Made by a program: the position numbers and the translations under genes
Shown: one piece after another, positions 1-5,342 of the stretch
How the letters are laid out: every line of letters begins with the position of its first letter
How positions within the stretch are numbered: the first letter of the stretch is position 1
NCBI GenBank assembly: GCA_016462055.1
Contig: JAEMTX010000133.1
Coordinates: 1 to 5,342, forward strand
Length of the DNA stretch: 5,342 nucleotides
Direction of reading: 5' to 3'
From: Acidimicrobiia bacterium
GTDB taxonomy: Bacteria > Actinomycetota > Acidimicrobiia > Acidimicrobiales > Acidimicrobilacustridaceae
The notes under the pieces: model-generated
What the model saw: only the letters and a program-made list of their open reading frames with translations
Database searches by the model: none
What the model was told of the DNA's origin: nothing

Positions 1-146
1 TCGCTACCGATGGACTTTCCCCTCAGATCGCAGCAAACGCGCAGCTCGCAATCCTTGCCCTGAATGCGACCATGACTCAGGCGGACATCGAACTGGCGGC
101 AGGAACCTACGAGTTCTCCTTCTGGGCCAAGGGCGACCTCACCTGG
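1..146 (+). repeat. Copy 1 of a tandem-paralog repeat (about 92% identical to 707-852)
   Basis: Aligned base by base at a fixed offset of 706 with no gaps, I count 11 mismatches in 146 positions against 707-852. The repeat reaches the left window edge, so its true start is unknown. It stops at the TGG Trp codon at 144-146; right after it the two genes diverge strongly. At protein level 45 of 48 residues match here, against about half afterwards. This fits duplication followed by gene conversion or a swapped distal segment. Confidence 0.9.
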
Positions 147-407
147 GACTTCACCTTCTACGACACCAACGGCACCATCATCGGAAGCTTCGGCAGCTCA
201 ACAGCCGGAGTGCTGCTCGGTCTCACCCAATTCAACGAACAGTTCACCGTCCCAACCGGCACCACGACCTCCGATCTCTCATTTACCGCGACCTCAACCA
301 GCGCACTCATCGACCTCGTCAGCCTGACCGCAATCGAACTTTGCGATACACCACCAGAGGCACCAGCTAGCGACGACCAAACGATCAATCCAAGCTTCAC
401 CGGCTGA
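1..407 (+). CDS. C-terminal part of a ubiquitin-fusion paralog (5' end outside window)
   Basis: The frame is open from the window edge (first full codon at 3) to the TGA at 405-407, giving 134 visible residues. The Met codon at 72 is internal: the frame upstream of it encodes ATDGLSPQIAANAQ, which matches residues 94-107 of the next gene. The visible part is a beta-rich domain. It has a GTYEFSFWAKGD strand region, then an LTQ...P.GTT..DLSFTAT stretch, then ALIDLVSL, a pattern resembling jelly-roll carbohydrate-binding (CenC/CBM4_9-like) modules; that fold is inference. It ends in TINPSFTG. If the layout matches its neighbour, a ubiquitin domain would begin about 277 bp left of the window, but this is not visible. 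No membrane segment is seen in the visible part. The gene is probably co-transcribed with the one 22 bp downstream. Biological function is unknown. Confidence 0.8.
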   Translation, partial: ATDGLSPQIAANAQLAILALNATMTQADIELAAGTYEFSFWAKGDLTWDFTFYDTNGTIIGSFGSSTAGVLLGLTQFNEQFTVPTGTTTSDLSFTATSTSALIDLVSLTAIELCDTPPEAPASDDQTINPSFTG

Positions 408-415
408 AGATCCTT

Positions 416-421
416 AAGGGG
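416..421 (+). promoter_or_regulatory. Ribosome binding site for the ubiquitin-fusion gene
   Basis: AAGGGG lies 8 nt before the ATG at 430, inside the 22-bp gap after the preceding stop codon. It supports bacterial translation of the ubiquitin-like start and fixes the start at the canonical MQIF residue. Confidence 0.7.
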
Positions 422-429
422 CGCTCGCT

Positions 430-657
430 ATGCAGATTTTCGTCATGACACTCACCGGTAAGACGATCACGCTTGAGGTCGAAGCTTCCGACGCGATCGA
501 GAATGTCAAACAGAAGATTCAGGACAAAGAGGGTGTCCCGCCCGATCAGCAGAAGCTGACCTTCGGCGGCAGAGAGCTTGAAGACGGCAGAACTCTGCAG
601 GATTACAACATCCAGAAAGAGTCGACCCTTCACCTCGTTCTCCGCCTACGAGGAGCC
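430..657 (+). other. Ubiquitin domain (codons 1-76)
   Basis: The 76 codons align gap-free with eukaryotic ubiquitin, including the beta-grasp core, Lys63 and the LRLRG run. Residue 76 is Ala (GCC at 655-657). The Ile44 position of the Leu8-Ile44-Val70 patch, used by most ubiquitin receptors, is Thr, while Leu8 and Val70 remain. Lys48, the main proteasomal linkage site of eukaryotes, is Arg. Arg48 and Arg54 both use AGA (571-573, 589-591), whereas Arg72 and Arg74 use CGN. The similarity is far closer than that of generic prokaryotic beta-grasp proteins such as ThiS, MoaD or SAMPs, which share little sequence with ubiquitin. Confidence 0.95.
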
Positions 658-1116
658 ACGACAGGCGTCGTTACCTATCAACAGATAGATGAAGCGCCGC
701 CCATCCTCGCTACCGATGGACTTTCCCCTCAGATCGCAGCAAACGCGCAGCTCGCAATCCTCGCCCTGAATGCAACCATGACACAGGGCGACATCGAGCT
801 TTCACCGGGAACCTACGAGTTCTCCTTCTGGGCCAAGGGCGACCTCACCTGGCGTTTCGACTTTGAGGACACGCCAAACGGTACGCAACTGGGGGTGGCA
901 ACTGGTTCAACAACCGGATCCCCAATCGGCCTCACTCAGTACACCGAAAGAATCGTCGCTCCCGCAGGGACAACAGTTTGCGATCTTTGCTTCACCGCAA
1001 CTGCAACAGGGGCACTGATTGACCTAGTGAGCCTTGTCGCCCTCGCCGAATGCGAACCGGCGACTACCGACGCTGCCACAACTGATCCGACGGTGAATCC
1101 AAACTTCACTGGTTGA
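430..1116 (+). CDS. Ubiquitin fused to a C-terminal beta-sandwich-like domain
   Basis: This complete 228-residue gene starts at ATG 430 and stops at TGA 1114-1116. Residues 1-76 are ubiquitin: MQIFVMTLTGKTITLEVE at the start, IQDKEGVPPDQQ in the middle, and DYNIQKESTLHLVLRLRG at the end. I count 64/76 identities to human ubiquitin with no gaps. The changes are K6M, P19A, T22A, A28Q, I36V, R42K, I44T, A46G, K48R, Q49E, S57Q and G76A. Lysines 11, 27, 29, 33 and 63 are kept. Residues 77-93 are a linker. Residues 94-228 repeat the domain of the upstream paralog, with GTYEFSFWAKGD (127-138), LTQ, APAGTT..DLCFTAT, ALIDLVSL and a TVNPNFTG end; this resembles a CenC/CBM-like jelly roll (inference). 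No signal peptide or membrane segment is seen, so the protein is probably cytoplasmic. Loss of Gly76 and the long tail argue against conjugation or ready processing. Role unknown; ubiquitin identity is very sure. Confidence 0.95.
   Translation: MQIFVMTLTGKTITLEVEASDAIENVKQKIQDKEGVPPDQQKLTFGGRELEDGRTLQDYNIQKESTLHLVLRLRGATTGVVTYQQIDEAPPILATDGLSPQIAANAQLAILALNATMTQGDIELSPGTYEFSFWAKGDLTWRFDFEDTPNGTQLGVATGSTTGSPIGLTQYTERIVAPAGTTVCDLCFTATATGALIDLVSLVALAECEPATTDAATTDPTVNPNFTG
707..852 (+). repeat. Copy 2 of the tandem-paralog repeat
   Basis: Partner of 1-146, in the same orientation and reading frame, inside the ubiquitin-fusion gene. It covers residues 94-141, just after the ubiquitin and linker, and ends at the Trp141 codon (850-852). 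Most mismatches cluster around codons 120-126; the last 41 bases match perfectly. Confidence 0.9.
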
Positions 1117-1119
1117 GCA

Positions 1120-2058
1120 TCAGCCTTCGAGGCGGCGGCGCAAGTCCTCGACGTCGGCCATGACCACACTCGCGTCGAACGGCGTGTTCCACGCCGCGCC
1201 TGCGCATTCCCTGTAAATGCGATGAACGTTGGCCGCTAAGCGCCAGGGCTCATCCCACGTCACCCACGGTCCAAGGTCAATGCCCGAACAACAATCGAGA
1301 ACCGATTGCCCCGCAGACCATGACGCTTTCGCGTGTGATTGCACTGCCTCGAAATACCGACGAGCGTCGCGCAGTCCCTCGAGATCGCACACTGGTCCAT
1401 GGCCCGGAACAACAAACTGTGGTCCAAGTTCTTCAACCAGTCGTAACGCGGCGATCCAGTTGTCGGTGGAACCTTCCCAACCAATTGGAGCACATTTATT
1501 GAACAGCACGTCACCCATGAGAACCACGCCCTCTTCGGGAACGTGCACGACAAGGTCGCCTTCGGTGTGTGCCGGCCCCACGTAGAGCAAGTCGACACGA
1601 ACGCCATCAAGATCAAGCGTGAGGTTGGAATCGATCACCGTGGTCGGTGGGGTGAGTACGACATCGGAGAAGTTGAAGTCCGCCCACTCTTCGTGAATTG
1701 ATCGCATTGACTCTGGCGGATCGGCCATTGTGCGGATCATTTCCGCGTGCTCAGGCGTGAAGTCCGAAAATCGAGATGCGCATCCACGATGAGCGATGAT
1801 CTCAGCACCAGCGAACACTTGATTGCCCCAGCAGTGGTCGCCGTTGTGATGGGTGTTCACCAAAGTGCCGGGTTGTTCGGGAAGCACTTCGGCGTAGAGC
1901 GCTGCTAGTTCTTTGGTCAGCCGGACGTCGTACAACGAATCGACAACAAGGCCCTGACCAGACGAGACCAGCCCAGAGTTTGACCATCCGGTCCCCGTGC
2001 GAGCTTGCTCAGCGGCATAGACGTGTTCGGTGAGTTGAATCCGAGACAAAGACGACAT
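1120..2058 (-). CDS. MBL-fold metallo-hydrolase, cyclase-like family
   Basis: A 312-residue protein of the metallo-beta-lactamase superfamily. The motif order is NTHHNGDHCWGN (68-79), which supplies His70, Asp74 and His75; then GPAHTEGD (His164), MGDVLF (Asp183) and VPGHGP (His220). These are metal ligands in the superfamily. The middle position of the usual HxHxDH motif is Asn72, as in the H-x-[D/N]-G-D-H branch. The tail DLGPW..W..P.RL..NV.R.YRE matches actinobacterial family members of unknown substrate, so the reaction is not assigned. The ATG at 2058 was chosen because it starts just before the conserved region (IQLTEHVYAAEQ) and avoids overlap with the divergent gene. No clear Shine-Dalgarno is seen, and ATG 2121 is an alternative adding 21 residues. 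The stop lies 3 bp from the stop of the convergent ubiquitin-fusion gene. Confidence 0.85.
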   Translation of the reverse strand: MSSLSRIQLTEHVYAAEQARTGTGWSNSGLVSSGQGLVVDSLYDVRLTKELAALYAEVLPEQPGTLVNTHHNGDHCWGNQVFAGAEIIAHRGCASRFSDFTPEHAEMIRTMADPPESMRSIHEEWADFNFSDVVLTPPTTVIDSNLTLDLDGVRVDLLYVGPAHTEGDLVVHVPEEGVVLMGDVLFNKCAPIGWEGSTDNWIAALRLVEELGPQFVVPGHGPVCDLEGLRDARRYFEAVQSHAKASWSAGQSVLDCCSGIDLGPWVTWDEPWRLAANVHRIYRECAGAAWNTPFDASVVMADVEDLRRRLEG

Positions 2059-2151
2059 GACGCCATTCAACACGAACAGCCAGAAGTTCGCTCTGGGACG
2101 ATGCAGGGCCGATGAGAACATGACATCGTTGCTATCGAAAAGGGGGAACAT
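2059..2151. promoter_or_regulatory. Divergent intergenic region, presumed to hold two promoters
   Basis: These 93 bp separate two divergent genes, so promoters for both should lie here by geometry. I see no convincing -10/-35 pair on either strand and no clear operator palindrome. If the hydrolase starts at its alternative upstream ATG (2121), the gap shrinks to about 30 bp. Confidence 0.4.
2141..2146 (+). promoter_or_regulatory. Ribosome binding site deciding a GTG start
   Basis: AGGGGG lies 5 nt before GTG 2152. The overlapping ATG at 2150 is in another frame and meets a stop after three codons, so GTG is the start. Confidence 0.65.
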
Positions 2152-3210
2152 GTGGCTTTGAAAGTTGCAGTGTGGGGAACTGGTGGTGTGGGAACGCACG
2201 CCGTACGAGCGATTGCTCGACGGAGTGATCTCGAACTCGTGGGCGTTTGGGTGCATTCCCAGGACAAGGTCGGAATCGACGCCGGGACTCTTGTCGGCAT
2301 CGAGCCTCTTGGCGTAAAAGCCACCAACGATGCCACTGCGATTCTCGCCCTTGACCTCGATTGCATCGTGTACACCGCAAGCGGCCCAACACTCGATGCC
2401 GGCGCTCTTCCCGATTACGAGCGCTTTCTCGGAGATGGCGTCAACGTGGTTACCGTCACCAGCCCCGCACTGGTCTACCCGCCTTCGTATCCAGAGCGCG
2501 CCCGCACGCGACTCGAAACTGCGGCGATCAACAGTCACTCAACGCTGTATGCCTCTGGCATCGAACCCGGATTCGCTGCCGATCAATTCCCACTGGCCAT
2601 GCTCACGATGTCGAGTTCAATCCGCTCGGTGCGCGTGCAAGAACTCTTCACCTATGACACCTACCCGGTTGAGTTCACGATGCGTGAAGTGTTCGGTTTC
2701 GGAAAGCCCATGGATCACCTGCCCATCATGGCGAGCACCGGCGCACAACTCATGACCTGGGGACCTGTTGTACGACTTGTTGCTGCCGGACTTGGCGTCG
2801 AACTCGACGAGATCCGCGAAACGTGGTTTCAGGAGCCAACGCCACGTGACCTCGACACCGCCTTTGGTCCTGTCGCTGCCGGAACCGTTGGTGCCGTTCG
2901 ATTCGAAACCATCGGTGTCATTAACGGGCGCGAGGCAATCATCGTTGAACACATCAACCGCTTGAAGATGGACCTTGTCCCCGAGTGGCCGAGCGCTCCG
3001 CGAGATGGCACCTATCGGGTCATCATCGATGGTGAACCGAGCTTGACCTGCGAACTTCTCATCGGAAGTGCGACTGATTTCTACGAATCAGGAATGTTGG
3101 CAACGGCTATGCGCATCGTGAACGCCATCCCGTTTGTCGTTGATGCGCCGCCTGGGCTGGTGAGTTCCCTCGATCTTCCATTGACCACACCACGCAACGC
3201 GTTCGACTGA
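2152..3210 (+). CDS. DapB-like / 2,4-diaminopentanoate dehydrogenase-like NAD(P)-binding oxidoreductase
   Basis: A 352-residue protein starting at GTG 2152. The N-terminus KVAVWGTGGVGTHAVRAI (4-21) is a Rossmann dinucleotide-binding loop (G9-T-G-G-V-G14), followed by ELVGVWVHSQDKVGIDAG as in dihydrodipicolinate reductase N-domains. D70-C-I-V-Y-T-A-S closes the nucleotide fold. The centre (ASGIEPGFAADQFPL, 134-148) and length resemble the 2,4-diaminopentanoate dehydrogenase-type group often annotated in actinobacteria as dihydrodipicolinate reductase-like. True DapB is about 250-270 residues, so a role in lysine synthesis is unlikely. Substrate unknown; an amino or keto compound is the family expectation. 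The amidohydrolase 39 bp downstream is probably on the same transcript and may act in the same pathway. Confidence 0.8.
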   Translation: MALKVAVWGTGGVGTHAVRAIARRSDLELVGVWVHSQDKVGIDAGTLVGIEPLGVKATNDATAILALDLDCIVYTASGPTLDAGALPDYERFLGDGVNVVTVTSPALVYPPSYPERARTRLETAAINSHSTLYASGIEPGFAADQFPLAMLTMSSSIRSVRVQELFTYDTYPVEFTMREVFGFGKPMDHLPIMASTGAQLMTWGPVVRLVAAGLGVELDEIRETWFQEPTPRDLDTAFGPVAAGTVGAVRFETIGVINGREAIIVEHINRLKMDLVPEWPSAPRDGTYRVIIDGEPSLTCELLIGSATDFYESGMLATAMRIVNAIPFVVDAPPGLVSSLDLPLTTPRNAFD

Positions 3211-3240
3211 CACACTCTCTGGGATCGCACACAAACTTTT

Positions 3241-3245
3241 GAGGA
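3241..3245 (+). promoter_or_regulatory. Ribosome binding site for the amidohydrolase
   Basis: GAGGA lies 4 nt before GTG 3250 in the 39-bp gap. It supports the GTG start, which gives the usual N-terminus of the family (T-x-I-T-N-A-T-I-V-T-V-D). Confidence 0.6.
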
Positions 3246-3249
3246 CTCC

Positions 3250-4527
3250 GTGACCCGCACTGCCATCACCAATGCAACGATTGTCACTGTCGACGCAAAC
3301 AACTCAGTGATTCACGGCGGAACGATAGTCATTTCCGACGACACCATTGCCGAGGTGCTCCCTGCGGGGGTCGCGCCGATGTCGGCAATCGATCACACCG
3401 TTGATGCTGCTGGCGGAATTGTGATGCCCGGGCTCATTAATGCGCACACTCATCTCGCGATGACAGCGTTCCGTGGCTTCGCCGACGATGTCGACCTTCA
3501 AGACTTTCTCGGCAAGCTCTTCCCCGCCGAAGCAAAGATCATGTCTGATCGCCATGTTCGTGTTGGCGTACGTGCCGCCTTCGCCGAAGCAATGCTTTCG
3601 GGCTGCACTGCCGCTCTCGACATGTATTGGTACCCCGACGCCAGCATTGATGAAGCACGCAAGGCCGGATTCCGCCTTCAAACCGGCCCACTCTTTATTG
3701 GTTCCGATGGCCCCGACAACATTCCATTCGACCGGCGAATCGCAAACGCAAACGATTCCGCGCCGCACTCGTGGATCCTTGCGCATGGCACCTACACCAT
3801 GGACCCAACGCAACTTGCCGCGGCGGGAGAACTCGCAGTTGATAAAGGTGCGCGCTTTCACATTCACGCTTCGGAAAACGCAGGTGAGGTTTCCGACGTT
3901 CAGGGCCGTTATGGACGCACGCCCGTTGAACTCCTTGACGACAACGGACTTCTTCGCGCCGGCACGGTTCTGGCCCACGCTGTCGTGCTCACCGACGCCG
4001 AGATCGCGCGGATTGCGCAAACCGGGACGGCGATCGCTCATTGCCCAAGTTCCAACATGAAGTTGGCGTCGGGGTTCTGTCGTGTTCCCGAATTACTCGC
4101 CGCAGGAGTGACCGTTGGGCTCGGCACCGACGGGCCGTCATCGTCGAATGACCTCGATATGTTCACCGCCATGCGCGTTGCGGCGCTCATCCATAAGGGC
4201 AACCGCCTCGACCCCACTGCCATTCCGGCAACGACGGTTCTGCGCATGGCCACGATGGGCTCAGCGACGGCGCTCGGCATCGATGACCTCGTGGGTTCGA
4301 TCGAGGTCGGCAAGAAGGCCGACCTTGTGCGTCTTGATCCCTCCTCGCCATCGCTCACGCCGGTCTATGACCCAATCTCCACGATTGTCTATGCCGCCTC
4401 TCGTGCCGATGTCGTCGATGTCTGGATCGACGGAAATCCCGTCGTCAAGAACCGAACCTGCACAACGATCGATGTTGATGCTGTGCTTGCCGACCTTCGT
4501 GACGAGGCCCGTGCCATCACCGCGTAA
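3250..4527 (+). CDS. Amidohydrolase, MTA/SAH deaminase-chlorohydrolase family
   Basis: A 425-residue metal-dependent hydrolase of the amidohydrolase superfamily. Residues 1-60 form the small beta-sandwich ending in IVMPGLINAHTH, with metal ligands His66 and His68. FHIHASENAGE (203-213) supplies His206 and catalytic-type Glu209. LAHAVVLT has His243, AHCPSSNMKLASG has His264, and GLGTDGPSSSNDLDMF has Asp294. GSIEVGKKADLVRLD is the typical return to the beta-sandwich. This order fits MtaD/SsnA/TrzN-type enzymes, which hydrolyse an amino (or chloro) group from purines, pterins or triazines; length is normal. The substrate loop reads D-G-P-S-S-S-N-D where MTA/SAH deaminases usually have an S/N-N-N-pattern, so the exact substrate is open. 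It follows the oxidoreductase by 39 bp on the same strand. Confidence 0.88.
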   Translation: MTRTAITNATIVTVDANNSVIHGGTIVISDDTIAEVLPAGVAPMSAIDHTVDAAGGIVMPGLINAHTHLAMTAFRGFADDVDLQDFLGKLFPAEAKIMSDRHVRVGVRAAFAEAMLSGCTAALDMYWYPDASIDEARKAGFRLQTGPLFIGSDGPDNIPFDRRIANANDSAPHSWILAHGTYTMDPTQLAAAGELAVDKGARFHIHASENAGEVSDVQGRYGRTPVELLDDNGLLRAGTVLAHAVVLTDAEIARIAQTGTAIAHCPSSNMKLASGFCRVPELLAAGVTVGLGTDGPSSSNDLDMFTAMRVAALIHKGNRLDPTAIPATTVLRMATMGSATALGIDDLVGSIEVGKKADLVRLDPSSPSLTPVYDPISTIVYAASRADVVDVWIDGNPVVKNRTCTTIDVDAVLADLRDEARAITA

Positions 4528-4541
4528 CCGGGGTGTGTGAG

Positions 4542-5342
4542 TTACGGAATACGCAAGCCAGAGATATTTCGGCTGATCACCAGGCGCTGAATCTCTGAAG
4601 TTCCCTCGAAGATCGTGAAGATCTTGGCATCGCGATGCCAACGCTCGACGGGGTACTCACGGGTGTAGCCGTAGCCACCAAGAATTTGAATGGCTTGTTC
4701 AGTCACCCACACGGCAACTTCGCCAGCCTTGAGCTTCGACATTGATCCTTCGCCGGCCTTGAACTCCTTGCGATTCGCGGCCATCCACGCGGCACGATGC
4801 ACAAGAAGACGAGCGGCATCAATTTCCGTCTTCATGTCAGCCAACTTGAATGCGATCGATTGATTCATGATGATCGGACGACCAAAGGCCTGACGCTCTT
4901 TGGCGTATTCAAGTGAGTACTCATAGGCCGCTCGAGCGACACCAAGCGCCTGCGCTCCGACCGCGGGACGTGTGGCTTCGAACGTTGCCATTGCCGGCTG
5001 CTTCTGGCCGCTGCTTCCAGATTCGCGAGCACGAGCGAGTTTGTCGTCGAGTTTCTCTTTGCCGCCCAGCAAACAACGACCAGGAACACGAACATCCTCG
5101 AGCACAACTTCAGACGTATGCGAAGCCTTGATGCCGTGCTTCTTGTACTTCTGCCCCATCGACAAACCCTTGGTGCCAGGAGGAACAACAAACGATGCTT
5201 GACCACGACCCTTAAGTTCCGGATCAACCGCAGCAACAACGACATGAATGTCGGCGATACCACCGTTGGTAATCCACGCCTTTGTTCCGTTGATGACCCA
5301 TTCATCGGTCTTCTCGTCGTACACCGCACGTGTGCGCAACGA
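4542..5342 (-). CDS. Acyl-CoA dehydrogenase (N-terminal part outside window)
   Basis: The frame is open through the right edge. The TTG at 5339 is an internal Leu codon preceded by a Ser codon, so this is a 3' fragment of 266 residues out of a usual 380-400. It begins in the middle beta-barrel domain (WVINGTKAWITNGG, FVVPPGTKGLSMG, KHGIKASHTSEVVLEDVRVP) and runs through the C-terminal helical bundle (ATRPAVGAQALGVARAAYEY, AKERQAFGRPI, QILGGYGYTREYPVERWHRDA). IFEGTSEIQRLVISR contains the Glu at the position of the catalytic base of medium-chain enzymes. The protein would be FAD-dependent and oxidise an acyl-CoA to the enoyl-CoA; chain length cannot be read. It converges on the amidohydrolase with a 14-bp gap. 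Confidence 0.93.
   Translation of the reverse strand, partial: SLRTRAVYDEKTDEWVINGTKAWITNGGIADIHVVVAAVDPELKGRGQASFVVPPGTKGLSMGQKYKKHGIKASHTSEVVLEDVRVPGRCLLGGKEKLDDKLARARESGSSGQKQPAMATFEATRPAVGAQALGVARAAYEYSLEYAKERQAFGRPIIMNQSIAFKLADMKTEIDAARLLVHRAAWMAANRKEFKAGEGSMSKLKAGEVAVWVTEQAIQILGGYGYTREYPVERWHRDAKIFTIFEGTSEIQRLVISRNISGLRIP

Noticed and set aside
72..407. An independent small gene starting at the ATG at 72.
   Set aside because: The frame is open upstream to the window edge and that upstream part is conserved with the paralog, so the Met is internal.
430..657. Eukaryotic contamination or chimeric assembly as the source of the ubiquitin.
   Set aside because: It is fused in frame to a tail shared with the upstream gene, has a Shine-Dalgarno, lacks introns and differs from human ubiquitin at 12 sites. 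Read-level proof is still not available here.
430..1116. A Bil-type antiphage ubiquitin-like operon.
   Set aside because: No E1, E2 or JAB-type protease gene is present in the window, and the ubiquitin lacks a free di-glycine end; it could only be revived by upstream sequence.
2059..2538. A 160-residue N-terminal extension of the MBL hydrolase.
   Set aside because: It runs antisense through the well-supported oxidoreductase, and the MBL domain begins at about 2058.
3304..4041. A long antisense reading frame opposite the amidohydrolase.
   Set aside because: It has no recognisable motif and lies entirely inside a well-supported gene.
4523..4546. Inverted repeat CGTAAC...GTTACG as a bidirectional terminator between convergent genes.
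   Set aside because: Only a 6-bp stem with a 12-nt loop and no T-tract; the symmetry comes from the two TAA stops in similar contexts.

Overview
The window looks bacterial and most likely actinobacterial. The genes are tightly packed, intron-free and moderately GC-rich, with Shine-Dalgarno sites and two GTG starts. The metabolic genes (a cyclase-like MBL-fold hydrolase, a 350-residue DapB-like oxidoreductase, an acyl-CoA dehydrogenase) are types common in Actinomycetota; a lineage near Acidimicrobiia is only a guess.

Left part (1-1116, + strand): two tandem paralogous genes, 22 bp apart. The first is cut by the left edge, and only its C-terminal 134 residues are visible. The second is complete (430-1116, 228 aa) and is the main discovery here. 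Its first 76 residues are an almost canonical eukaryote-type ubiquitin (my residue-by-residue count is 64/76 identical to human ubiquitin), fused in frame to a C-terminal beta-sandwich-like domain. The first gene carries the same C-terminal domain. The ubiquitin has telling changes: K6M, I44T, K48R and G76A. The C-terminal di-glycine is therefore LRGA followed by about 150 more residues, so it does not look like a conjugation-ready or easily processed ubiquitin. The two genes share a 146-bp stretch at about 92% nucleotide identity, which ends abruptly at one Trp codon. After it the proteins fall to about half identical but end in the same T-x-N-P-x-F-T-G tail. No E1-, E2- or deubiquitinase-like gene lies in the window.

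Middle (1120-2058, - strand): an MBL-fold metallo-hydrolase converging on the ubiquitin-fusion gene with a 3-bp gap, followed by a 93-bp divergent intergenic region.

Right part: a + strand pair, 2152-3210 (DapB/2,4-diaminopentanoate dehydrogenase-like NAD(P)-binding oxidoreductase) and 3250-4527 (amidohydrolase of the MTA/SAH deaminase-chlorohydrolase family), probably one transcript. Converging on them is an acyl-CoA dehydrogenase (4542 to the right edge, - strand, N-terminus missing). These genes look like small-molecule catabolism or salvage, with no visible functional tie to the ubiquitin-fusion genes. No RNA gene, CRISPR array, insertion sequence or stretch of more than 300 bases without a gene was found.
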